The notes beneath the pieces are model-generated. The model ran no database searches. It saw only the letters and a program-made list of their open reading frames with translations, and was not told the origin of the DNA. A stretch of 64,000 nt of DNA from NCBI GenBank assembly GCA_028274465.1, contig CM051455.1:122671462-122735461 (forward strand), written 5' to 3'. Made by a program: the position numbers and the translations under genes. This document shows positions 34,549 to 45,006 of the stretch, piece by piece (within the stretch, counting starts at the first letter, position 1; each line of letters starts with the position of its first letter). Origin of the DNA: Plantago ovata. Lineage: Eukaryota; Streptophyta; Magnoliopsida; Lamiales; Plantaginaceae.

Positions 34549-36916
34549 TCACAGGGGCCACTCCTCCTCCGCAATCCACCCCGGCTTCTTCCCCGATGCC
34601 TTCATCTTGACGACCTTCTTCCGGAAGGCTTCGGAGCCTTCATGTTCGAAGGCATACCACAGCTCCGACTTGAGCTTGTTGGGGAGGAAGAACTTCTCCT
34701 ACATTTCAGAAAGTATACAAAATTCAGACTAACATATATATAACACGGTGACTAACATCACCCAAATAATTGCACATTGTCCTATTTCAACTAACACGCG
34801 GTGACTAACATATCACTCAAACAATTGCACATTGTCCTATTTCAACTAACACACGGTGACTAACATATCACCCAAGTAATTGAGAACATACCACTTAAAC
34901 CATAAGAGAAGAAGAATGATTACTAACCTCCAGAGCATTCCAAATCTCCGCCTTCCGCTTCGGAGTGAAAGTATGCCACTGGGCTCCAAGTGGTGGGAGA
35001 GCCACTTTCTTCGTGGATTCCTTGCTGATGAACTGCGCAGCATCCCTCGGCATCAACCTGTTGCAATAACGTACACAAATTAATCCAACTAAATAAAACA
35101 TACAATACCAAGTAAAGACCTATTCATGTACTTACACATGCCCAGCCATGGGCCAGACGACGAGCTTGCCATTCACCCGCCACGTACACCTCCCCCATGT
35201 ACCCATCATCCGACAGGTTTGCAAACACGTCTGGGCCACCAACGTTCATTGTCTGTACACATAAAATTGAAGTTTGAACCATGATAATTTGTAACAAAAA
35301 ATAAAGTCTAACTTATAACTTATCTTAAGGTGAGTATATATACAACTTCTTGGTTTACATATTTAACTTATAACATTTCCTTGGTTTACATGATTACCGC
35401 AATACAAACTCTCCTTGCTTTTCAAGACCCCGACTACACTTGATTGTTAGTTAACTTATTGTCAGTTAATAAGTTGTCACTTAAAAAGTACAGACGAGGA
35501 CTCGGAAAGCAAGGAAAGTTTGTAATGTTTACTCTATGGATACCAGGAAATAAAGTCCATTTATTAGTAACAACGGCATTAATTAAATACAATGTTCACA
35601 ACACAATGGGTGTTCAGTTAAATACAATCAGTTTGCTTAAATGTCAGTAAGGCTTACCAATGGGTGCAAACCAATAAAACGCTTACTGATCGACAGTAAA
35701 CGTATAGTATTAGTTATCACCCAGTGTAAGCCTAATCCAACACTTCCAAACTAATATATGTATATCATCATCACACCTATTCATTTCAATGAAAAACACA
35801 CTCTTATGTGTGTTCAGTCAAATACAATCAGTTCGATTAAATGTTGGGGAGACTTTTCTATGGGACCTAACCAATGTAACGCTCACTGGTCGATAGTAAG
35901 CATATACTATTAGTTAGGGCCCAAGAAAAATCTTATCAACACACATAAACCGATTATAATAGCATCATCACACTTAATAGCTTATATAACATAATTAAAA
36001 TAATTAACACAATTATAATTATCAGAACTAAGTAGACATAATTTTAATCTTTTTAATTAATCAAACTTAATCCAACGTAATTCAAAATTTAATAAAATAT
36101 TAAGCAAATTTAACATAAATATTAAGCATGAATATAATTTATGAAAACAGAACTAACTTAAGCAATTTAACAGAACTAACTCAAAGCAAATTTAACATGC
36201 ATATTAATCAAAATATGCAACATAATCATACTAAATTACAGAATAGATTGATAGATTACATCTATTTCAATCTACTTTAATAAACAAAAAATTACTCAAA
36301 ATAAATATAAATAATTAAATTAACTAATTAACATAATTAATCAGATTTATTTAACTGAATTAATCTATATTATACTAATTACAGTTAATATAATCAATTA
36401 ACACCCTCTCATTAATTAAAACAAATTTATAAAATTAAATAAGAAATTAAAAAATGGAAGAACAAACTGAGTATTCCTATACAACATATATAATCTAACA
36501 ATTTACAACTAGAAAAATCATAATTAAGCACAAAAATTAGAAAGCCCCAAAAAATAGGGTTAGGGTTCTAACCTTTTATTTGGGTAGAGAATCTGAGGTG
36601 GTGGCAGTGGTGGATTTGAGGCACCGTCGAATCCTCTACATCCACAAACAAGAAACACAAACAAACAAAGGGAATAAGATAGAGTCAGATTCGAAACCAA
36701 ATCAGAGAGAAGAATATTTCGCACATAAGAAAGGGTAAGAAGATACAAAACATTAAAACGAGACTTACCGTGGTGATGTCGTCGAGGTGGTGGAGCCGAT
36801 CCGTGGTGGTGCTGGTGGTGGTGGATTTGAGATGGGAGGAGAAGAAGAGTTAGGGTTTGAGATTTGGAAGGGAAGTGAATGAATCTGTCTGTCTGCATCG
36901 TCTGTATAGTCGACAC
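34549..36916 (-). CDS. Transposase_24-like (Ptta/En/Spm) gene of the CACTA element
   Basis: Minus-strand exons with splice sites encode recognisable parts. About 35255-35138 gives NVGGPDVFANLSDDGYMGEV and WQARRLAHGWAC. 35057-34928 gives MPRDAAQFISKESTKKVALP and WHTFTPKRKAEIWNALE. 34698-34549 gives EKFFLPNKLKSELWYAFEHE and ends KKPGWIAEEEWPL, stop. This resembles the C-terminal part of the plant transposase_24 family, an En/Spm accessory protein. A C-rich exon at 36916-36770 with a donor (CCACG/GTAAGTC) is probably the leader. The join between the first two coding exons is not in phase with the most obvious donor, so the model may be incomplete or the gene defective. Confidence 0.6.
34741..34882. 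repeat. ~57-bp tandem repeat in CACTA intron
   Basis: CGGTGACTAACATATCACYC followed by AATTGCACATTGTCCTATTT and CAACTAACAC occurs about two and a half times with a few substitutions. The array fills the intron before the last exon of the CACTA gene. Confidence 0.8.
35402..35527. repeat. Hairpin A in CACTA intron
   Basis: Imperfect inverted repeat with a ~37-bp stem and a ~50-nt loop. The left arm contains ACAAACTCTCCTTGCTTTTC and AAGACCCCGAC; the right arm contains CGAGGACTCGGAAAGCAAGG followed by AAAGTTTGT. No GTGTTCAG header precedes it. Its stem is unrelated to hairpins B and C. Confidence 0.75.
35610..35736 (+). repeat. Header-plus-hairpin B in CACTA intron
   Basis: A GTGTTCAG header (35610-35617), continued TTAAATACAATC, lies 36 nt before an inverted repeat. 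The left arm is AGTAAGGCTTACCAATGGGT and the right arm ATCACCCAGTGTAAGCCTAAT. Header sequence and spacing match the 0.25-1.3 kb array. Confidence 0.75.
35810..35940 (+). repeat. Header-plus-hairpin C in CACTA intron
   Basis: A GTGTTCAG header (35810-35817), continued TCAAATACAATC, lies 33 nt before an inverted repeat. The left arm is GTTGGGGAGACTTTTCTATG and the right arm GGCCCAAGAAAAATCTTATC. Hairpins B and C are paralogues sharing header and inner arms (CCAATRWAACGCTYACTG). Confidence 0.75.
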
Positions 36917-37374
36917 TTAGCGACGGATAGACTTATCCGTCGCTAAGTGTTCATTTTTTTTTTTTTCAATTTTCTTTATTCTGGTCAACAGAGTTAGCGA
37001 CGCATAGACTTATCCGTCACTAATTTAGCGACGGATAAATTTTATCCGTCGCTAGGTTGATGCCGGATTGACCATTTCCAATGACGAACTGGGCTTAGAG
37101 CGCAGTTCGTCATTATCCGTCGCTAACCGTAGCGATTCGTCGCTAATTAGCGACGGATAGCATCCGTATCTACTAGTCCGTCGCTAAATGCCTGATTTCT
37201 TGTAGTGGCAGCTGAGAATTGTCAGCTGCATCTGAGTCCTATTAATAGTATTATTATTTTTTTATTTTTTATTTTTCTTTTACTTTTAGTTTGCAGTAGC
37301 CGAGATTCATGCATGTTGTTTTGATTTGTCCCATTTTTGTTATCTTGCATTTCTAAAGTAATTTTGTAACGACC

Positions 37375-38136
37375 CGGCCCACTAACGGGCCGAGACCCAG
37401 CCCAACGGGCCGGCAAGGTTACTCATGGGCGCTCTCCTGGGTGATATGCTGGCCCCACAGACCAACACGAGTTCTAATCCGCGCACTTTGTCCTCACTTG
37501 TGCGCGCACCAGGAACTTCCCAGTGGGTCACCCATCCTAGAATTGCTCCAGAGGAAGCACGCTTAACTTTGAAGTTCTTCTAGGTGGATTCCCGAAAAGA
37601 AAGGTGCACCTTGTTGGTATGAGTAGCGTTCTCAACCCTTTTAAGCTTCTGAAATCTGGGGCGTTACAATCACCCCCTCTTAAATTGCGCAACGTCCTCG
37701 TTGCGCGCTGTCCCCAGACCAACCATCCATGCAGGACTCTAGAGGTGGCTCCCACCGCCCATACAGTGTAGCACTTTGCCCCGTATGGCACTTAGCTCCT
37801 GCAGTTCCGGATAGTCCCGCTCTGATACCACTTGTAACGACCCGGCCTACTAACGGGCCGAGACCCAGCCCAACGGGCCGGCAAGGTTACTCATGGGCGC
37901 TCTCTGGGGTGATATGCTGGCCCCACAGACCAACACGAGTTCTAATCCGCGCACTTTGTCCTCACTCGTGCGCGCACCAGGAACTTTCCAGTGGGTCACC
38001 CATCCTAGAATTGCTCCAGAGCAAGCACGCTTAACTTTGAAGTTCTTCTAGGTGGATTCCCGAAAAGAAAGGTGCACCTTGTTGGTATGAGTAGCGTTCT
38101 CAACCCTTTTAAACTTCTGAAATCTGGGGCGTTACA
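37375..38136 (-). mobile_element. Cassandra TRIM retrotransposon, complete
   Basis: Two LTRs (37375-37668, 294 bp; 37833-38136, 304 bp) start TGTAACG and end CGTTACA. They flank a 164-bp interior and the whole is bounded by the 5-bp duplication AATTT. Read on the minus strand, the primer-binding site TGGTATCAGAGC (complement of initiator Met-tRNA 3' end) adjoins the 5' LTR at 37830-37819, and a GAGGGGGTGAT purine tract adjoins the other LTR. Each LTR contains 5S rRNA-like sequence, the defining trait of Cassandra. It has no coding capacity and depends on other elements. Confidence 0.93.
37508..37590 (-). repeat. 5S rRNA-like segment in Cassandra LTR 1
   Basis: On the minus strand, AAGTTAAGCGTGCTT and CTAGGATGGGTGACC with CTGGGAAGTTCC correspond to the conserved 3' half of plant 5S rRNA, including the Pol III internal control region. 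A second copy is in the other LTR at about 37974-38055. These are LTR components and not ribosomal genes. Confidence 0.85.
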
Positions 38137-38822
38137 AATTTTTGTCACCATGTTAAATTCTATTCCCATACTTGTTTTTCTACTACTCTTTTATTATTTC
38201 ATTTAATTTTTTTTTTGTTTTTTAATATTATACATTGGATTTGTATGTTTTTTAATATGTTAAAATAAATATAAACACCAATTGAACAATATAAAATTTT
38301 CAATCCGATAATAAAAATTACACTTACAAATAATAAAAGACACTACATATTATAAAAATGACAAACACACAAACACAAGTTAATCACCTACTCCTATTAC
38401 GTTGCCATATATGCTCGATCAAATCCTTGTGTAACGCCAAAGCACGTGTTGGATCGGTTGAACGCGATCTTTAATATTTATTCCTAAGTATTGTAATTTT
38501 TTCGATTTTAAGTTTTGTAATTTTCATTATCAACTATTGTAAATTTTATTCTAAAATATTGTCATTTTACAAAAACGTAATCATTTTATTTTAACTAACC
38601 AAAGACATTTAAACTAATATGACATTTGAAAATTTAAAAGAAATGGGAAATTAATATTGTGAACTAAAAAGAAATGATAAAATAAAAGATAAATTTGGGT
38701 TTGATATAGTTTATTGTTGGAGTTGAAGAGTTTGAAATGGGATTGAGTTAGTGGAATGCTGACGTGGCGGAGCTGAAAATTTTAAGACGTCTCAACTGCT
38801 AGAGATGGTCTTATTTAATTGA
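38137..38822. other. AT-rich intergenic sequence
   Basis: No gene or clear element. Decayed repeats of TATTGTAATTTT type occur at 38480-38580. Confidence 0.45.
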
Positions 38823-39060
38823 TAATTCCTCGTTTCATCAATAATAATAACTTACTAAGTTGACTTTCTAATGAACTTCAACCTGAAATTATTTCTTAAT
38901 TATACGAGATAATTTTTTTAAAAAACGTTATGTTATAAAAGTAAATAAAGTATAATTTCATAATAAATTTTATATTTATTTCGTGTAATTCGTGGTAAAA
39001 GTTGAAAAACCGTCTCCAATTTTAGGAAGTTATTGAAGCGGGGGAAGTATAAGAATAAAA
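38823..39060. mobile_element. Stowaway-like MITE
   Basis: Ends AATTCCTCGTTTCATCAATA (left) and the inverse of ACTTCCCCCGCTTCAATAAC (right) are related inverted repeats around an AT-rich core. A partial relative follows at 39117-39171 (CGCTCAAAATAGAAACC, GAAATGGGGGAAGTA) sharing the end of the MITE at 1992-2266. Confidence 0.45.
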
Positions 39061-39194
39061 AGATACAAATAATTAATGTAAATTAAAATCAATTAGTCAC
39101 TTAGACCATCACCAATTGTATGAGAACGCTCAAAATAGAAACCTATGAAATTATTAATGAAATGGGGGAAGTATAACCTATTCATATATAGTAG

Positions 39195-39390
39195 TGTGGG
39201 GTAGGGGTACATGTAAACAAACATGTCCATTTTACCCGCCGGCTATTGGTCCGCGACTGTTAAAAGTTTTGTCAAAAACTGTTGCGGTTTATTTTTTGGT
39301 AACCCTCCATGAAGCGGGTGGGTGGCGGTTTAGCGGGTGACAAGCCGCCACCCACCCGCCTTAGTATATAGTTATTTTTTATATTTTAGG

Positions 39391-39429
<39 letters not shown>

Positions 39430-39980
39430 TATATTAATATAGCCCTAGTCTTATTTCCATAAGCCGTCAGTAACCAAAAGTCCAAAACATAATTTTTAGT
39501 TTAAAGAGTTATAATTTAAAACTTGTTTATTTGTCAAGTTTAAAACTAGTGCTTTTGGTTAGTCACTTGGGGGATCTAATGCTATTGAATTTGTGAGTCT
39601 ATTACATTGACTTGTGTTGTATTTATTGTTTTGTGACATGTTATTATTATTGTTATTGATCGATATTTGTGAGTAGTTTAGTTTTTTTTTTTTTTTAAAC
39701 GGCAAAAATTAATTTTATTATTATTATTGTTATTGATGTTATTATTATTGTTATTGATCGATATTTGTGAGTAGTTTAGTAATATTATGTATTTATATTA
39801 ACGTGTAAAACTGGTAACCTGCCCGCCATCCGCTCGCCAGCAATAGTCAACCACCTGCGGCGGTTAAACAAAATGTTCACCCGCCGCGGTTAACAATTTA
39901 GCCTACCCGCCATAAGCAGGTCAACTTGAATTTTTGTAAAAACTCACCCGCACCCACCCGCGTTTACTAAAACTTTTCCT
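39195..39980. mobile_element. hAT-like element remnant with GC-rich subterminal repeats
   Basis: Both ends of this stretch are rich in GCGGGTGG/ACCCGCC motifs (39230-39360 and 39815-39965), separated by AT-rich DNA with a (TA)n run. The left end TAGGGGTACATGTAAAC and right end CCCGCGTTTACTAAAAC resemble the ends of plant hAT-type elements. No transposase and no 8-bp duplication were found. Confidence 0.35.
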
Positions 39981-40177
39981 TGATTTTTTTGATAATTATA
40001 AAGAGCAGAAATGAGATATATATTTTTAAATACATTGAGATTCCGTAGTCTTGGTCTATTGGGTGCTTACTAGATAAATTCACAAACTCACACAATAGCA
40101 TGCAAATAACGTGAAAGAAATTATCATTTCGAAATGAATTATGTCATTTTTTCGAAATGACATAATTCATAGATAGG

Positions 40178-40977
40178 TTAATAATTATCCGTTATAGACC
40201 GATAAACTACTAGTTCGTCCATTCTAAGTACATTCCTTAACCATTGGGGATAAACATCCCAAATATACACAAAAGAGAGTTCATCTCGATTTGGTGGCTG
40301 TCTTCCAAAAGCGCGGAGCCTTCCTTCATTAGCTAGCCTGTCTGCTACCGCATTTTCTTCCCGGTAAACAAAATGTGTCTGAACTTGCTGCATCCTTCTA
40401 AGCCTGCTGCGAACCTCCTTGAGTATAAGTTCTTGGTTTCTTGTTGGTCGTGTTCCTGTGTTCCTGTTCATATGGTATTCCAACAACTTTGAGTCAGTTT
40501 GTATAATAAGATTTTGTTTACTAATCTGTTCACATAGTTTAATTCCAAAAAGTAGTGCATGAAACTCGGCCGTAGCCGCATCTGTATGGCCTAAAAAGGA
40601 TGCTCCGGCAATTAGAAAGGTTCCTTCATGGTTTCTAATAATTGCTCCAGCTCCTGCTTGGCCAGTGATTGGATCATATGATCCATCTATGTTTAAACAC
40701 ACAAATCCTTCCGGTGGTGCTTTCCACTTACAAGGTATAGACCTTGGAATTTTGGTTTTTGGGGTTGGAAAGATTTGTTTATTATCTGATATAGCTTGAA
40801 GTAATCTAGTATGCAATTGTTCATGTGTATTTTCTTTTTGTGCAAACAATTTTTCATTTCTGAATCTCCAGACCATCCAAGCAAAAACTAAAGCATTTAA
40901 TTGAGATTTGAAATTTTTCAAAAAAACCAACTTCTCCAAAGTGTCTAAGGAGTGGTTGGTGTGCAAAACCAGGCTCC
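40178..40977 (-). pseudogene. LINE RNase H domain, inverted copy
   Basis: The minus frame encodes a complete RVT_3-type RNase H: CLNIDGSYD, TAEFHALLFG, IIQTDSKLLE and AVADRLANEGR supply the Asp, Glu, Asp, Asp set. The upstream part of the open frame (residues 1-37) is antisense to the loop and not LINE protein. Compared with the plus copy it lacks a few residues (NFKSQLNAL against NFYSESQLNAL) and differs at roughly 2% of sites. Confidence 0.85.
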
Positions 40978-41902
40978 CACAACACAACATTTGTTTCATA
41001 AAAATATTATCACATCTCCTATTTGTACACTCTGTAATACAGTAGAAGAGAGCATTGATCATCTCATATTTCATTGTCCTCTCTTTCATAATCTAAGGAG
41101 CCTGGTTTTGCACACCAACCACTCCTTAGACACTTTGGAGAAGTTGGTTTTTTTGGAAAATTTCTATTCTGAATCTCAATTAAATGCTTTAATTTTTGCT
41201 TGGATGGTCTGGAGATTCAGAAATGAAAAATTGTTTGCAGAAAAAGAAAATACACATGAACAAATGCATACTAGATTACTTCAAGCTATATCAGATAATA
41301 AACAAATCTTTCCAACCCCCAAAACCAAAATTCCAAGGTCTATACCTTGTAAGTGGAAAGCACCACCGGAAGGATTTGTGTGTTTAAAGATAGATGGATC
41401 ATATGATCCAATCACTGGCCAAGCAGGAGCTGGAGCAATTATTAGAAACCATGAAGGAACCTTTCTAATTGCCGGAGCATCCTTTTTAGGCCATACAGAT
41501 GCGGCTACGGCCGAGTTTCATGCGCTACTTTTTGGAATTAAACTCTGTGAACAGATTACTAAACAAAATCTTATTATACAAACTGACTCAAAGTTGTTGG
41601 AATACCATATGAACAGGAACACAGGAACACGGCCAACAAGAAACCAAGAACTTATACTCAAGGAGGTTCGCAGCAGGCTTAGAAGGATGCAGCAAGTTCA
41701 GACACATTTTGTTTACCGGGAAGAAAATGCGGTAGCAGACAGGCTAGCTAATGAAGGAAGGCTCCGCGCTTTTGGAAGACAGCCACCAAATCGAGATGAA
41801 CTCTCTTTTGTGTATATTTGGGATGTTTATCGCCAATGGTTAAGGAATGTACTTAGAATGGACGAACTAGTAGTTTATCGGTCTGTAACGGATAATTATT
41901 AA
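40952..41902 (+). pseudogene. LINE 3' fragment: zf-RVT plus RNase H, direct copy
   Basis: The open frame of 316 codons begins in the loop with the zf-RVT zinc-binding motif (CTLCNTVEESIDHLIFHC), continues through the linker FAWMVWRFRNEKLFA, and has the full RNase H domain (CLKIDGSYD, TAEFHALLFG, IQTDSKLLE). It ends at a stop followed by a short 3' UTR and poly(A). Reverse transcriptase and endonuclease are missing, so it cannot move itself. LINE sequence proper starts at about 40978. Confidence 0.88.
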
Positions 41903-41951
41903 CCTATCTAGGAATTATGTCATTTCGAAAAAAAAAACGTGAAAGAAATTA

Positions 41952-42645
41952 AACTGCTCAAATACAAACAGAATTAGTCCATTATTAGGTTGATAAGTTG
42001 TACTATCCATAATAATGAAAAATATTATTAGTATTATCCGGAATGTGTGATAATTGTACTACCCTTCGAAGGGTTTGTTGTGAAAAAGCAGATCACAAAA
42101 TAGAAAATTTTGAAATGGCTGTCAGGGTCACACACTACCACTGCAACACACAATATTTCTATGGCACCCCATATTTCTATAACTTCATACTAATAATTCA
42201 CCTTACTAACCAAAAGTTTGGGTGGTCCAGTACCCTCTGACCCCATGTGGCTGCGCCACTGATTCCATATATAACATAAATCATGTAATATAATAATGCT
42301 AATCTTGTTAATATACTCTCTTATCTCTTATGAATAACACTATCTTACAAAAAAGTTACAAAAAAGTTGATGTGGTGTCTTAATTGGTACCAATATTATA
42401 TTACTAATAATTCTGTTATTGATATAAAATCTCTGGAATGAAAAAAAAAAAAAACAACAAACTAATTTTGGAGCGAGCAAACATGACTCTTTGAACACTT
42501 AAAAAGCTATTAACTCTGTTCAATTAATTGTTTCCCTTTTATTTTTATTGATAATTTTATTTTGTAAAGTACTTCTATATCATTAAAAAAACTATAAATT
42601 ATATAATGAAATAATTTGATAATTACACTATTTTAAATCTTGTTT
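41952..42645. other. Intergenic sequence
   Basis: No gene is supported. The 65-codon frame at 42043-42240 has no recognisable feature. Confidence 0.45.
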
Positions 42646-44200
42646 TGTTGGGATTTGCCAACTCCAAACGTAGTTAGTTTGCGGACGTTAGGAATCTATC
42701 GGTAAGTATCTAAGTGTTAGGTCTATTAACACTTGGCAAGTATTTGTAAATAAAAATATTTGTTATCTTTATTGTTAGAAATAGAACATAATAGGAAACC
42801 TTATCCATGGTGACAAAGGCGTGTAGATTTATAATTTACATTCCAAACTCTGTAACTAACAGGAGTATGTCTGGTTTACTAGTATATAAGCTGAAGAGAT
42901 TATGTATTTTTATTTACCTTTTGATTTCATGAATAAAGTTGCTTCTCAATAATCATGTCATTTCGTTTTCCCCGTTGATGGCGCCGATTTCCTTTGTTTC
43001 TGGTATTCCGTCTTCGTTTGTCGTCGTTCTGTTCATCCACTACCGTAACACATCTCCCCTTTCCACGTATTATTCCCCGCTAGTAGCCAGAGTGGTGATG
43101 GAATGACTACACCGAAGACACATGGCAAGAGTGAAGAACATGGTTCGACTAACTCAATGCTACTTCGAAGCCAAGGCACCGTTGATGGGTGGCAATTCAG
43201 GCTCAACGACCCAACATGGACTTCATTGGCCGATTGGATAAGCTACGTTTCCATGCCATGATTTCATGTTATCCATGATTCGTACTGGTTGATACTGGTG
43301 CAGGTAACTTCTTCAAATCGGAGTTCGCAAGGAGTCAGGGCTGGAGTGGAATTTGTAGTTTCCAATGGAGTACTGGGTAGCCAATGGTTAGGGTATTATG
43401 TTCTCGTATTAAATATGAGCACGTGTCTATATGTCTTAAGGTATTACTTTCACTATCACCTTATATAAGTTACATGTGTATGGGCTAGAGGAAGAAGTAG
43501 TGCTAGGGATGCCATATGGCTAGCCGCTACATGCAATGTTAGTTTTTGAGTGCAGCATGTAGTTCCTTTGTATTTTGGTCGACAGTCAGCCGTTCGATTT
43601 TTTAGAAGTAAAATTGATGAGCAGGAGTATGGAAGGCCGCGACATGTCTAAACTATGCCTCTGAAGAAGTGTAGAACTGAAGGGTGCTGTGTGAAGAAGC
43701 CTGTCAGATCGGACGAGAACCCTGAGTCGTGAGGAATCAAGTAAGAGGTTGTGGCAAGGGAAACAGTTGTGCTACGCAGACGGTAGGTTATTGAGATTTC
43801 CAGCGATGAAGAATAGTCCAAGCCAACACCAAAGCGCAAAAAAAGTTTCGTAACGGCTTCAAGGGTCACTAAAGCTACATCGAAAAGACCAAGAGTGCAT
43901 GAGAGAGTTGACTAGAAGTAGCAAAGCAGTTGTATCATCTGGAGTGGAGTGGCAACCACGGGATGACAAGTCACAGGTGCAGCTAGCGGTTGAAGAGCAG
44001 CATAAGTGGAGTTAATCACGTTGGCGAGGAAGCAATGCCAAGCTCAGAAGAACCTGGGGGACAAGCTTCACCTAAAGGAGAAAATAACGTTGGATTCCCC
44101 CCACTCCAAACGTGGCTAGTTCGTGGACGCTAGGAGTCTATCAATAAGTATCTAGAAGTTAGCTTTATTTATAGTTAGCTATTATTCGTGGATAAGAAAA

Positions 44201-44239
<39 letters not shown>

Positions 44240-44478
44240 TGTGTGTGTGTGTGTTATCTTGATCTGTTAGAAACAGATCATGATCAGGAACCTTATCCGT
44301 AGGGATAAAGGCGAGTAGATTTAGAATTTACATTCTAAACTCTCTTCATCTTAACTCTAAGTAACCAGGAGTGTGTTTGGATGAATAAAGTTAATTCCGG
44401 AAAAGCATGTCATTTTCTTCTTCCCCTGATGGCGCCGATTTTCTCTGTTTCTGATTTTGTGTGTCGTCGTTCCGTTCA
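42646..44478 (+). mobile_element. Degenerate small LTR retrotransposon
   Basis: Two ~390-bp LTRs, 42646-43035 and 44088-44478, align along their length: CTCCAAACGTRGYTAGTT, then CCTTATCC, GATAAAG(T/G)CG-type blocks, ATGAATAAAGTT, and GATGGCGCCGATTT near the end. LTR 2 contains a (TA)n-(TG)n insertion at 44207-44252 absent from LTR 1. Many substitutions separate them, so insertion is old. The 1.05-kb interior has no pol domain. A clear target duplication was not found. Confidence 0.7.
43036..44087 (+). pseudogene. Interior of the degenerate LTR element
   Basis: A frame near 43090-43260 reads TPKTHGKSEEHGSTNSMLL then RSQGTVDGWQFRLNDPTW, possibly a gag remnant. It is followed by many stops. The 3' end has a purine-rich tract (AAAGGAGAAAATAA) before LTR 2, as expected for a polypurine tract. 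Confidence 0.4.
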
Positions 44479-45006
44479 TAAGGCCACCTATGTTCATTTT
44501 CCGCATAAAATTCCATTGAAGTATGTGCAGTTTGAACGTTTCAAGACAAACTATTGCAATTTAATCTCATTAATCAGCAAGATCCCAACATTTTGCTAAA
44601 AGTTTAATTATTATAGTACATTGTAGAAAAATGAATTTTTGCTAATAATCTTGCCAATAGTTGGGATATTATTGAAAACTTCAGATATTACAGGGTACTA
44701 CTCATCAGTCCTCACACTGAACGTCGAACGTCTAACTGACGAAAAAAAAAAAAATGAAAGTACAAACTACGAATGTTATCCTGAAATCAAGCACATGGTA
44801 CTAAAAAATAGAAAACTATATAAATGCAACATGGCAGTATTAGTAACAAAATTCGATAAGCATATCCGTTCCTAATTAAATGGTCTTAATTGGTAATAAA
44901 AAAAAACTAAGTGTGTTGTTAACTTCAATTCAAAACAATTCGCTTTAATTTATTTAATTTTATCAAATTAAATAAAGTTAACTCAATCTAATTCAAATAA
45001 GTTAAA
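44479..45006. other. AT-rich intergenic sequence
   Basis: Nothing recognised beyond short chance ORFs. Confidence 0.4.

Larger units (their letters stand above)
33978..37207 (-). mobile_element. CACTA (En/Spm) transposon with GCA target duplication
   Basis: The ends are CACTATAAGGAAAACGG at 33978 and, inverted, CACTACAAGAAATCAGG ending at 37207. Both are flanked by the 3-bp duplication GCA (33975-33977 and 37208-37210). Subterminal zones at 34000-34280 and 36910-37195 are packed with both orientations of GCGACGGATA, the expected transposase-binding repeats. At 3.23 kb it lacks the large TNP2-type transposase and is non-autonomous, but it still carries a spliced transposase_24-like gene and three hairpins. 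Confidence 0.92.
40108..41951. mobile_element. Palindromic LINE insertion with a single 16-bp target duplication
   Basis: AACGTGAAAGAAATTA occurs at 40108-40123 and 41936-41951. Everything between is LINE-derived. A minus-orientation 3' fragment (40146-40977) and a plus-orientation 3' fragment (40978-41930) share ~830 bp as inverted arms (40146-40977 with 41097-41930), with a 119-bp loop. The plus copy ends in poly(A) at the right junction. The left copy also ends in a short A-run and then has a further small inversion (40134-40172). One duplication around both copies argues for one integration event with template switching, not two insertions. Confidence 0.85.

Noticed and set aside
37508..38055. 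5S ribosomal RNA genes
   Set aside because: The segments are embedded in Cassandra LTRs with primer-binding site and target duplication, and lack full 5S rRNA length and sequence.
39195..39980. Firm hAT call
   Set aside because: Only subterminal GC-rich motifs and rough ends were seen, with no transposase and no 8-bp duplication; kept as low confidence.
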